Source of the DNA: Chelydra serpentina | Lineage: Eukaryota; Chordata; Testudines; Chelydridae | Assembly (NCBI GenBank): GCA_037349315.1 | Contig: JBAIAC010000132.1 | Span: 1,550,001 to 1,614,000 of the forward strand | Reading direction: 5' to 3' | DNA length: 64,000 bases | In this document: piece after piece, positions 1 to 7,615 of the stretch | Layout: each line of letters begins with the position of its first letter | Numbering within the stretch: the first letter of the stretch is position 1 | Notes under the pieces: model-generated | Told to the model about the DNA's origin: nothing | Database searches by the model: none | What the model saw: only the letters and a program-made list of their open reading frames with translations | Position numbers and translations under genes: made by a program

Positions 1-112
1 CCGTTGGGAAAACGCCACCGTTTTAACTTAGGAAACAGTCTCGGTAAATCTTTTGCCCAGACCAGGGATAGTTCACAGGAGCAGAAGAGGAGGAAGGTTG
101 CGGCCCTTTGAG

Positions 113-160
113 TCAGATTCATAGCGTTTAAGGCCAGAAGGAGCCAGCCGATCACCTCAG
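113..160 (+). repeat. Fragment of a dispersed repeat common in turtles (unit 1)
   Basis: AGATTCATAGCGTTTAAGG followed by CCAGAAGGAGCC resembles the start of an interspersed repeat I know from turtle genomes (CATAGATTTTAAGGCCAGAAGGGACC type). Only about 45 bp are recognisable. It recurs at the same offset in every unit. The match is from memory. Confidence 0.45.
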
Positions 161-360
161 AGGGACTGAGGTGCACCAATGCCCGAGGCCCTGCAATGGC
201 AAGGAGTTGAGTTGATGCAATTGACTGTATGTTTGAGATAGTTCTGTGGGAAGGAGCAGAAAAGAGCATTGGGGCTGCGGTCTAGCGCTTGCACAGGCTT
301 TCGGTGCCCTGTTCTGCTGTAAGAGTGAACACTGAGAGATTGCTGGTCACAGGTGGGTTT

Positions 361-368
361 GTGCAAAT
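361..368 (+). promoter_or_regulatory. U2 distal sequence element, octamer (unit 1)
   Basis: GTGCAAAT matches the Oct-1 octamer ATGCAAAT at 7 of 8 bases and lies at -209 to -202 from the U2 start, the usual place for the distal enhancer of snRNA genes. It recurs 209 bases upstream of each U2 gene. Confidence 0.7.
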
Positions 369-511
369 TAGGAGTGTCCAGGGAACTGCCTTTGAACAGA
401 ATTGTGTGTTAAGGGTTCTTGCTTTGAATTCTTCCACTGGAGTCATTTCGGGGAAGTGATCCTCACTTAGCGTTACCCAGTGATGGTGTTTGTTACGTGT
501 CTCGGAGCTCG

Positions 512-531
512 TCACGGTGAGGTAGAAAGCG
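512..531 (+). promoter_or_regulatory. U2 proximal sequence element (unit 1)
   Basis: TCACGGTGAGGTAGAAAGCG resembles the vertebrate PSE bound by SNAPc and lies at -58 to -39. No TATA box follows, as expected for an RNA polymerase II snRNA promoter. The same block, ending in GTTGG, is found in the U1 promoter of the unit. It recurs at this distance before every U2 gene. Confidence 0.75.
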
Positions 532-569
532 TTGGGGGCAGGGGTGTGCGTGCGTCACAGAGTCTCCGC

Positions 570-760
570 ATCGCTTCTCGGCTCCTCGGAGCTCAGATCA
601 AGTGTAGTATCTGTTCTTATCAGTTTAATATCTGGTAGGTCCTTTAGTTGAGGACTGTATATTAAATGGATTTTTGAAACAGGGGGATGGAAGAGGAGCT
701 TGCTCGCTCCACCCTATGCATCAACCTGGTATTGCAGTGTCTCCAGGACCGGTGCGTCTC
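570..760 (+). ncRNA. RNU2: U2 spliceosomal snRNA gene, unit 1
   Basis: U2 snRNA pairs with the intron branch site and with U6 in the catalytic spliceosome. The gene starts ATCGCTTCTCGG, identical to the vertebrate 5' end, and a stretch of about 40 nt (595-634) around the branch-recognition sequence GTAGTA (604-609) also matches the canonical RNA. The Sm site ATTTTTG is at 670-676. Stem-loop I is replaced by another hairpin (GCTC, loop CTCG, GAGC) and is two bases longer. Stem-loop IIa keeps its pairing (GTCCTT with GAGGAC), and stem-loops III and IV are recognisable but diverged. The 3' end is approximate. A PSE, an octamer and a 3' box lie at the expected positions, so it is probably a transcribed, divergent U2. 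This copy has CGCTCC where most copies have CGGTCC near 708. Confidence 0.9.
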
Positions 761-780
761 CTTTTGGGGAGAATGTTCTG

Positions 781-796
781 GTTAGAAAAGCAGGAA
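781..796 (+). terminator. U2 3' box (unit 1)
   Basis: GTTAGAAAAGCAGGAA fits the 3' box consensus GTTTN(0-3)AAARNNAGA, which directs Integrator-dependent 3' end formation. It starts about 20 bases after the RNA end. Units 8 and 9 have C in place of the last A of the box region. Confidence 0.65.
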
Positions 797-949
797 GAGT
801 TTTACGGTGATGATGCTTCTTTAAAGCAGATTTTTTTCAAGTAGTTGAAAAATCTGAGTTCTTTAGCTAGCGCTTTGGCTTCTTTATGATAAAATACCGT
901 TACGATGTCTTGGGAGCATTTTGTGAGTCTATAACAGTGAGGTTCTTTC

Positions 950-1332
950 TTGCCCCATCTCAGAAAAAGATAGATTAGAATTGGAAAGACTCAGAAAAAA
1001 GGGGCAACAAAACGATGAGGGGATATGGGACTGCGTCTGTATAAGAAGAGATTAATCAGATTGGGACTTTTCAGCTGGGAAAAGGGACGACTAAAGGGGG
1101 ATACGATGGAGGTCTATAAAATCATGACTGGTGTGGAGAAAGTAAATAAAGAAGTGTTATTGACTCCTTCTCATAACACAAGGTCTAGGGGTCACCAAAT
1201 GAAATTAATAGGTAGCAGGTTTAAAACAAACAAACGGAAGTGTTTCTTCCCACAACACACAGTCAACCTGTGGAACTCTTTGCCAGAGGATGTTCTGTAG
1301 GCCAAGACTATAACAGGGTTCAAAAAAGAACT
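950..1332 (+). mobile_element. CR1-type LINE fragment, sense (unit 1)
   Basis: The plus strand encodes the very C-terminal part of a CR1-type reverse transcriptase ORF2: an open stretch 1025-1300 with the family pattern [38 protein letters not shown] and [13 protein letters not shown] stop (TAG, 1298-1300) interrupts it where I expect a lysine codon; reading on gives [11 protein letters not shown] before homology ends. It is truncated at both ends and not functional. It sits between the convergent U2 and U1 genes. Confidence 0.85.
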
Positions 1333-1587
1333 TTGTTGGACTGACCGCCTGTGGGAAGCGCGGACACGCCAAGGGCTAGAAGCAGGGAAGAAGAGACCAA
1401 AGGAGCCAGTGGAACCTCGGCTTGAGTCAAGAGAAGACACAGGCATCAAGTGTCTTCTTAGAGCAGCCGACAGAATAGGCCTGTCATGAAAAGATGGGAA
1501 AACAGCCCCAGTAACAGATAAAGACACTGCTTCAACACAGGCTAAGGAAAAATTACAGAGTGCTCCAAAGAACACTTCCTGAGATCT

Positions 1588-1604
1588 TGCTTTCTTTCCA
1601 CAAC
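1588..1604 (-). terminator. U1 3' box (unit 1)
   Basis: On the minus strand GTTGTGGAAAGAAAGCA begins seven bases after the U1 3' end and fits the 3' box pattern. It is present downstream of every U1 gene. Confidence 0.65.
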
Positions 1605-1611
1605 TGCGCAC

Positions 1612-1775
1612 CAGGGGAAAGCACGAACGCAGTCCCCCACTACCACAAATTCTGCAGTTGAGTTTCCCACATTTGGGGAAATCACAGAGGTCAGCACACC
1701 CGCAGTGCAATGGATGAGCCTCACGCTGGGAAAACCACCTTGCTGATCATGGTATCTCCCCTGCCAGGTAAGTAT
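1612..1775 (-). ncRNA. RNU1: U1 spliceosomal snRNA gene, unit 1
   Basis: U1 snRNA recognises the 5' splice site by base pairing in the first step of spliceosome assembly. Read on the minus strand the gene begins ATACTTACCTGG, the invariant 5' end, and is 164 nt long, the vertebrate length. The U1A loop core ATTGCAC lies at RNA nt 65-71, the Sm site AATTTGTGG at nt 125-133 (1643-1651), and a UUCG-type terminal hairpin near nt 149-152. Compared with the human RNA as I remember it, the array consensus differs at 11 positions: 33, 34, 51, 53, 60, 73, 77, 88, 92, 117 and 124. This copy also has C153U. It has a PSE, a distal element and a 3' box at the expected distances, so it looks transcribable by RNA polymerase II, though a variant or decaying gene cannot be excluded. 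Confidence 0.95.
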
Positions 1776-1817
1776 AAGTCCCCACCCCTCAGCCGCCGCC
1801 TGCCCTCGCTCGCCCAA

Positions 1818-1834
1818 CACTCTCAACCCACGGT
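1818..1834 (-). promoter_or_regulatory. U1 proximal sequence element (unit 1)
   Basis: On the minus strand ACCGTGGGTTGAGAGTG lies at -59 to -43 from the U1 start and resembles the human U1 PSE as I recall it (ACCGTG followed by an AGAGTG core). There is no TATA box. It is followed by TTGG as in the U2 PSE. The same site precedes every U1 gene of the array. Confidence 0.75.
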
Positions 1835-1963
1835 GGGGAACGCCCCAGCCAGCCTCCCTCGCCCCACCCCCACTACCACGAGCTGCCCCGTCCTGGCCCC
1901 TGGACCACACTCTTCTCCACACCCAGCCCCAGGTGCCAGATTCCCGCCCTGCTCGGTAGCCTG

Positions 1964-1981
1964 CTCCCACAATGCTCTGCT
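1964..1981. promoter_or_regulatory. U1 distal element, SPH/ZNF143 (Staf) site (unit 1)
   Basis: CTCCCACAATGCTCTGCT on the plus strand matches 16 of 18 positions of the Staf/ZNF143 consensus YWCCCRNMATSCMYYRCR. It lies at about -189 to -206 from the U1 start, where snRNA distal elements usually sit. Confidence 0.65.
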
Positions 1982-1992
1982 CGCACACATAA

Positions 1993-2000
1993 CTGCAAAC
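1993..2000. promoter_or_regulatory. Octamer-like site of the U1 distal element (unit 1)
   Basis: CTGCAAAC on the plus strand agrees with ATGCAAAT at 6 of 8 positions and lies 11 bases beyond the SPH site. In units 4, 5, 7, 8, 10, 11, 13 and 14 the base two before it is T instead of A. Confidence 0.4.
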
Positions 2001-2028
2001 GTGCTCACGCGGCACCGCCCCTCCGGAA

Positions 2029-2062
2029 ACAGAGAAAACATGGGGATTCGTTATTCTAATTC
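2029..2062 (+). repeat. Left arm of a 34-bp inverted repeat (unit 1)
   Basis: This arm (core ACATGGGGATTCGTTATTCT) is the reverse complement of 2774-2807 with 33 of 34 bases matching. The two arms enclose 711 bp that include the hAT MITE. The left arm ends exactly at the MITE border. The pair recurs in all complete units. Confidence 0.9.
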
Positions 2063-2354
2063 AGGGATAGGCAACCTATGGCACGCGTGCCAAAGGCGGC
2101 ACGCGAGCTGATTTTCAGTGGCGCTCACACCGGTCCAGGGGGCTCTGCATTTTAATTTAATTTTAAATGAAGCTTCTTAAACATTTTAAAAACCTTATTT
2201 ACTTTATATACAACAATAGTTTAGTTCTATATTTTAGACTTATAGAAAGAGAGCTTCTGAAAACGTTAAAATGCATTACTGGCACGCAAAACCTTAAATT
2301 AGACTGAATAAATGAAGACTCGGAACACCACTTCTGAAAGGTTGCCGACCCCTG
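2062..2354. mobile_element. hAT-type MITE (unit 1)
   Basis: A 293-bp element with terminal inverted repeats CAGGGATAGGCAACCT and AGGTTGCCGACCCCTG, the ends typical of hAT/Charlie-like elements (CAGGGGTCGGCAACC). The 8-bp flanks TTCTAATT and CTTTAGAT both fit the hAT target consensus NTCTAGAN but no longer match each other, so the insertion is old. It has no coding capacity and an AT-rich centre. It lies about 290 bp upstream of the U1 start, just beyond the U1 distal element. I know very similar elements from turtle genomes. Confidence 0.85.
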
Positions 2355-2773
2355 CTTTAGATTGTATAATTTGGGTGTCTTTCTCTCGTGGTCTCCATGG
2401 AGAGGAATATTTAGGAATTTCTCCTTTTCGGGGGGGGGTTCATTTCAGTGAGGTTGTTACCTCTCCTTTAACAACAGCAACACCTTCTGGTTGGACTTTG
2501 CTGCTCGAACTTCTCTGGAAGGCTGAAGCTTAAATTGTAAAAAACCAGAGCTTTGGAAAATATGGTTTATATATGTAGAGCTTGATGTGTTAGCGAGATG
2601 TTTTTCCAGCAGGGGACTATTTTGTGATCTCTGTTCCTCTTGCTCTTTGGTTTCATAAGTTTTTGGTGTTAGTGATTAGCTGAGGCAAGGCTTGCGTAAT
2701 GTCGAAAATAACTTTCAGATATATTTTCAAGTTCCTTTGTTTTCCCCATGCATGATTGCATTTCCAAAGAAAG
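2355..2773. other. Unassigned stretch with a variable G-run (unit 1)
   Basis: No gene or known element is recognised here. It contains a palindrome TCTCCATGGAGA at about 2393-2404, a homopolymeric G-run at 2430-2438 whose length varies from 9 to 11 between units, and AT-rich sequence after that. It lies between the hAT MITE and the right arm of the inverted repeat. Confidence 0.6.
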
Positions 2774-2807
2774 GAATTAGAATAACGAATCCCCATGTTT
2801 TCTGTGT
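2774..2807 (-). repeat. Right arm of the 34-bp inverted repeat (unit 1)
   Basis: Reverse complement of 2029-2062. I see no target-site duplication outside the arms, so they are not clearly transposon ends. Confidence 0.9.
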
Positions 2808-2919
2808 TCATATTTAATGGTACAAAAAGGGTATTCATACTGGCCTACCCAGTTATTCTAAATGACCACATGCAGCAGAGCTCATTAACAATGAATTCTT
2901 TCACCCCATGATTTCCCGT

Positions 2920-3985
2920 GAGAAGGCCACAGTGGCTCAGACTAATGGTCCATCTAGCCCAGTATTGTGTCTCTGACCTTGGCCACTACAAGAACGTCTG
3001 GTGGAGTGTACAGCACAGGACCATTTGGAGTGATCCACCCTCATCTTCCACTCCTGCTCTCTGTGTAGTCAGAGATTTAGGGCTTGCCTCGAGCATGGGA
3101 TTGCATCACTGACCAACTTCCCCAATGACTCTTGGTGGACCTAGTCTCTATTAACTTCTCTCATTCTCGGTGGAAGCCAGGTATACTTGTAGCCCTCACA
3201 GCATACACGGCAAGGAGTTCTGCACGTTCATTTTGTCACCCCCACCACCTTTACTGTATTGGGCGAAAAGGGTAAATAACACTTTGCTCTTCACTTTAGC
3301 CACGTCATTCATGGTTTGACAGACCTCTCTCATCGTGGTTCTCAACCTTTCTTTCACCGGGGCCCCTAAAATGAAACAAACAGCCCTGCGGTTCCCCAAC
3401 CGGAGGTGAAGCGGAGGGGGAGAAGCACACGGGGTCACCTGCCCCCCACGTTCTGCCCTCCATTTTGCCATGCTCCCTGAAATGCTAATGTAACAGGGCA
3501 GAGCAGTGTCGCCTTGGCTAGCTGCTGCCTGCTCGTGGAGTCAGTGGCTGTGAGGCAACCCTCACTGATGGCAGGGGGAGATTTCTCTTGTGCCGTGATA
3601 CTTCCGTTTGTTCTTGTTGTTGTTGTTGTTGGGCCCCTCCTCTCCCCTCCTCTTCCCTCCCCTTTCCTTCCCTTCCTCCACCCCCCGCAAAGGAGGCAGG
3701 CAGGCTTGGTGGCCCGCTGAAGTGAGTCGGAGGTGGGTCAAGCCCAGGTTTCTTTTGGCAGACGCCCGGTTGAGAACCGGTGCCGTACCGTATCCCTCCC
3801 TAGTCATCTCTTGTCAAAACTGACCAGTGTCTGTAGTCTCGCCTCATACTTTGGAAGTCTGCTATTTACCCCTTTCCACTGTGAAAACTGACTATTTATT
3901 GCCACCCTTTGTTTCCTAGCTGCTAACCGGTTACTGATCCATGAGAGGGCTGAAGCCAGCTCGTGACTGTGAGCGCCAACCGCAG
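2920..3985 (-). mobile_element. CR1-type LINE fragment, antisense, split by a hAT-like element (unit 1)
   Basis: On the minus strand this is the 3' region of a CR1 element. The part at 2920-3333 holds the 3' UTR (antisense ATGGTCCATCTAGCCCAGT) and the end of ORF2 (AAATAACACTT). After the insertion, 3791-3858 continues ORF2 (antisense TAGTCATCTCTTGTC). Then 3860-3985 jumps to a more upstream ORF2 part (ATCCATGAGAGG), so several hundred bases are deleted in between. It is an old relic from the same family as the sense fragment at 950-1332, with which it partly overlaps in inverted orientation. Confidence 0.82.
3334..3783. mobile_element. hAT-like nonautonomous element nested in CR1 (unit 1)
   Basis: About 450 bp interrupt the CR1 fragment exactly between two parts of ORF2. 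The ends are inverted repeats, GGTTCTCAACC at 3337-3347 and GGTTGAGAACC at 3768-3778, a terminus I know from hAT MITEs (CAGTGGTTCTCAACC type). No clean 8-bp duplication is visible. Inside lie a (GTT)n microsatellite at about 3614-3631 and a pyrimidine-rich tract at about 3632-3685. No coding capacity. Confidence 0.65.
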
Positions 3986-4203
3986 GGCAGACGGTTAAGA
4001 AGCAGGGCACAATCCGTCCAAGTTGGTTGTGTGTTCTAGATTCAGATTTCGCCACGTGTCGGATTATGGATTATGTGCCTTTGATGACTTTTTACACCAA
4101 ATTTGCTATTTGGGGATCACTTAAGCATTATGTGCAGACGACTGGAAATGTTTTTATTAAGCTGTATTTTAGATCATTTTAACATTAGCTTGACTCAAAA
4201 TTT

Positions 4204-4362
4204 TAAATCTGTTCTTATGGCTTTAATAACTGATACTTCCTCTATCTGAGGACTATCTATTAAACTGATTTTTGGAATAGGGAGATGGAATGGCAGCTTT
4301 CTCCATCCACTGCACACATCGCCGTTATTGCAGTACTGGACCTCCAGGAACGGTGGACCTCC
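4204..4362 (+). pseudogene. U2-like snRNA pseudogene, unit 1
   Basis: This stretch aligns with U2 from the CTGTTCTTAT segment to the 3' end, including the Sm site ATTTTTGG, GGGAGATGGAAT and CCTCCAGGAACGGTG. In stem-loops III and IV it is closer to canonical U2 than the intact gene of the same unit. The 5' third is degenerate: there is no ATCGCTTCTCGG and no GTAGTA, and only faint similarity remains at 4175-4203. The homology to the other U2 gene continues into the 3' flank (GGGGAGAAT and the box-like GCTGAAGAGCAGCGA), so it arose by DNA duplication rather than by retroposition of the RNA. I see no convincing PSE. Confidence 0.85.
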
Positions 4363-4807
4363 CTGTGGGGAGAATATCATGGCTGAAGAGCAGCGAAGAA
4401 ACGTGGTGTTGTCTGTGTTAACATTTGGTTTGTACTAAGAGTACGGTTTTGAGTCATTTGTAAATCTTTGGTTAGTTATTAGGAAGATCTTATTAGTAGG
4501 CCTCTGAGTTGAAAGGCTGCTCTTGCAGATTTTACTTTGTCATTGCTCGTAGGTCAGTTAAACAGCTGCTTTCTTAGTCTATTCTGTGTCGGTTCTTAAA
4601 CCGCTCTCCTTAGTACACCGTCCGGAATTGATTGCACGGTTTGGATCATTCTTTCCCTCGTCTCCCCACAGAAAAGAAATTTTCCATCCCTTTCCCGTTG
4701 GGAAAACACCACCGTTTTAACTTAGGAAACAGTCTCGGTAAATCTTTTGCCCAGACCAGGGATAGTTCACAGGAGCAGAAGAGGAGGAAGGTTGCGGCCC
4801 TTTGAGT
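4363..4807. other. Unassigned stretch across the unit 1/2 junction
   Basis: The first 60 bases are the 3' flank duplicated with the U2-like pseudogene. The remainder shows no recognisable gene or element. The Harbinger MITE of unit 12 inserted in the corresponding stretch. Confidence 0.55.
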
Positions 4808-5263
4808 CAGATTCATAGCGTTTAAGGCCAGAAGGAGCCAGCCGATCACCTCAGAGGGACTGAGGTGCACCAATGCCCGAGGCCCTGCAATGGCAAGGAG
4901 TTGAGTTGATGCAATTGACTGTATGTTTGAGATAGTTCTGTGGGAAGGAGCAGAAAAGAGCATTGGGGCTGCGGTCTAGCGCTTGCACAGGCTTTCGGTG
5001 CCCTGTTCTGCTGTAAGAGTGAACACTGAGAGATTGCTGGTCACAGGTGGGTTTGTGCAAATTAGGAGTGTCCAGGGAACTGCCTTTGAACAGAATTGTG
5101 TGTTAAGGGTTCTTGCTTTGAATTCTTCCACTGGAGTCATTTCGGGGAAGTGATCCTCACTTAGCGTTACCCAGTGATGGTGTTTGTTACGTGTCTCGGA
5201 GCTCGTCACGGTGAGGTAGAAAGCGTTGGGGGCAGGGGTGTGCGTGCGTCACAGAGTCTCCGC

Positions 5264-5454
5264 ATCGCTTCTTGGCTCCTCAGAGCTCAGATCAAGTGTA
5301 GTATCTGTTCTTATCAGTTTAATATCTGGTAGGTCCTTTAGTTGAGGACTGTATATTAAATGGATTTTTGAAACAGGGGGATGGAAGAGGAGCTTGCTCG
5401 GTCCACCCTATGCATCAACCTGGTATTGCAGTGTCTCCAGGACCGGTGCGTCTC
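5264..5454 (+). ncRNA. RNU2: U2 snRNA gene, unit 2
   Basis: It has C10U in the 5' end (CTTCTTGG), which touches the segment that pairs with U6, and A instead of G in the loop of the first hairpin. The remainder follows the majority sequence. Confidence 0.88.
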
Positions 5455-5643
5455 CTTTTGGGGAGAATGTTCTGGTTAGAAAAGCAGGAAGAGTTTTACG
5501 GTGATGATGCTTCTTTAAAGCAGATTTTTTTCAAGTAGTTGAAAAATCTGAGTTCTTTAGCTAGCGCTTTGGCTTCTTTATGATAAAATACCGTTACGAT
5601 GTCTTGGGAGCATTTTGTGAGTCTATAACAGTGAGGTTCTTTC

Positions 5644-6026
5644 TTGCCCCATCTCAGAAAAAGATAGATTAGAATTGGAAAGACTCAGAAAAAAGGGGCA
5701 ACAAAACGATGAGGGGATATGGGACTGCGTCTGTATAAGAAGAGATTAATCAGATTGGGACTTTTCAGCTGGGAAAAGGGACGACTAAAGGGGGATACGA
5801 TGGAGGTCTATAAAATCATGACTGGTGTGGAGAAAGTAAATAAAGAAGTGTTATTGACTCCTTCTCATAACACAAGGTCTAGGGGTCACCAAATGAAATT
5901 AATAGGTAGCAGGTTTAAAACAAACAAACGGAAGTGTTTCTTCCCACAACACACAGTCAACCTGTGGAACTCTTTGCCACAGGATGTTCTGTAGGCCAAG
6001 ACTATAACAGGGTTCAAAAAAGAACT
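5644..6026 (+). mobile_element. CR1 fragment, sense (unit 2)
   Basis: Same fragment; here and in later units the residue before the stop motif is Q (CCACAGG) rather than E. Confidence 0.82.
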
Positions 6027-6305
6027 TTGTTGGACTGACCGCCTGTGGGAAGCGCGGACACGCCAAGGGCTAGAAGCAGGGAAGAAGAGACCAAAGGAGC
6101 CAGTGGAACCTTGGCTTGAGTCAAGAGAAGACACAGGCATCAAGTGTCTTCTTAGAGCAGCCGACAGAATAGGCCTGTCATGAAAAGATGGGAAAACAGC
6201 CCCAGTAACAGATAAAGACACTGCTTCAACACAGGCTAAGGAAAAATTACAGAGTGCTCCAAAGAACACTTCCTGAGATCTTGCTTTCTTTCCACAACTG
6301 CGCAC

Positions 6306-6469
6306 CAGGGGAAAGCGCGAACGCAGTCCCCCACTACCACAAATTCTGCAGTTGAGTTTCCCACATTTGGGGAAATCACAGAGGTCAGCACACCCGCAGT
6401 GCAATGGATGAGCCTCACGCTGGGAAAACCACCTTGCTGATCATGGTATCTCCCCTGCCAGGTAAGTAT
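6306..6469 (-). ncRNA. RNU1: U1 snRNA gene, unit 2
   Basis: This copy has the array-consensus U1 sequence, shared exactly by units 2, 3, 4, 10, 11, 13 and 14. All features of a mature U1 are present: intact 5' end, U1A loop core, Sm site and 3' hairpin. Confidence 0.95.
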
Positions 6470-6755
6470 AAGTCCCCACCGCTCAGCCGCCGCCTGCCCT
6501 CGCTCGCCCAACACTCTCAACCCACGGTGGGGAACGCCCCAGCCAGCCTCCCTCGCCCCACCCCCACTACCACGAGCTGCCCCGTCCTGGCCCCTGGGCC
6601 ACACTCTTCTCCACACCCAGCCCCAGGTGCCAGATTCCCGCCCTGCTCGGTAGCCTGCTCCCACAATGCTCTGCTCGCACACATAACTGCAAACGTGCCC
6701 ATGCGGCACCACCCCTCCGGAAACAGAGAAAACATGGGGATTCGTTATTCTAATT

Positions 6756-7048
6756 CAGGGATAGGCAACCTATGGCACGCGTGCCAAAGGCGGCACGCGA
6801 GCTGATTTTCAGTGGCGCTCACACCGGTCCAGGGGGCTCTGCATTTTAATTTAATTTTAAATGAAGCTTCTTAAACATTTTAAAAACCTTATTTACTTTA
6901 TATACAACAATAGTTTAGTTCTATATTTTAGACTTATAGAAAGAGAGCTTCTGAAAACGTTAAAATGCATTACTGGCACGCAAAACCTTAAATTAGACTG
7001 AATAAATGAAGACTCGGAACACCACTTCTGAAAGGTTGCCGACCCCTG
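6756..7048. mobile_element. hAT-type MITE (unit 2)
   Basis: Same element and same insertion point as in unit 1, so it predates amplification of the array. Confidence 0.83.
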
Positions 7049-7615
7049 CTTTAGATTGTATAATTTGGGTGTCTTTCTCTCGTGGTCTCCATGGAGAGGA
7101 ATATTTAGGAATTTCTCCTTTTCGGGGGGGGGGGTTCATTTCAGTGAGGTTGTTACCTCTCCTTTAACAACAGCAACACCTTCTGGTTGGACTTTGCTGC
7201 TCGAACTTCTCTGGAAGGCTGAAGCTTAAATTGTAAAAAACCAGAGCTTTGGAAAATATGGTTTATATATGTAGAGCTTGATGTGTTAGCGAGATGTTTT
7301 TCCAGCAGGGGACTATTTTGTGATCTCTGTTCCTCTTGCTCTTTGGTTTCATAAGTTTTTGGTGTTAGTGATTAGCTGAGGCAAGGCTTGCGTAATGTCG
7401 AAAATAACTTTCAGATATATTTTCAAGTTCCTTTGTTTTCCCCATGCATGATTGCATTTCCAAAGAAAGGAATTAGAATAACGAATCCCCATGTTTTCTG
7501 TGTTCATATTTAATGGGTCAAAAAGGGTATTCATACTGGCCTACCCAGTTATTCTAAATGACCACATGCAGCAGAGCTCATTAACAATGAATTCTTTCAC
7601 CCCATGATTTCCCGT

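Larger units (their letters stand above)
1..4694. repeat. Tandem unit 1 of the U1/U2 snRNA array (4694 bp)
   Basis: This is the first of 13 complete units plus one partial unit that follow each other head to tail; the boundary is arbitrary because the array continues beyond the left edge. The unit holds a U2 gene (+), a convergent U1 gene (-), a U2-like pseudogene (+), two CR1 fragments in opposite orientation and two hAT-type elements. It has a G-run of 9 at 2430-2438, and private or near-private bases such as a C in the U1 leader near 1787. It shares with unit 6 an A at about 4460 and a C in the antisense hAT region near 3351. Confidence 0.97.

Noticed and set aside
1025..1300. 91-codon plus-strand frame as a host gene
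   Set aside because: It is the C-terminal remnant of a CR1-type reverse transcriptase with a stop inside the family homology and no upstream ORF2.
1420..1470. Hairpin GAAGACAC...GTGTCTTC between CR1 and U1
   Set aside because: An 8-bp stem with a 9-base loop in unannotated spacer; too short to be given a function.
1192..1710. 172-codon minus-strand frame and the overlapping 157-codon frame at 1542-2015
   Set aside because: They run through antisense CR1, spacer and the U1 gene itself; reading is explained by these elements and no protein family is recognisable.
1710..2111. Open frame of 133 codons starting MDEPHAGKTTLL, with a P-loop-like AGKTT and a perfect splice donor CAGGTAAGTAT
   Set aside because: It is the antisense strand of the U1 gene and its promoter. 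The donor-like sequence is the complement of the U1 5' end, which by nature matches the 5' splice site.
2372..2415. U5 snRNA-like string CCATGGAGAGGAA
   Set aside because: Only this short string resembles U5; loop 1 and the Sm site are missing and the rest does not align. The palindrome explains it.
3196..4055. Several frames of 68 to 91 codons on both strands
   Set aside because: They lie in the antisense CR1 relic and nested hAT-like element, including low-complexity translations of (GTT)n and the pyrimidine tract.
4691..4725. Stretch TTGGGAAAACRCCACCG similar to the U1 antisense GGGAAAACCACC
   Set aside because: The match is about 15 bases with an indel and no flanking U1 homology, so chance is likely.
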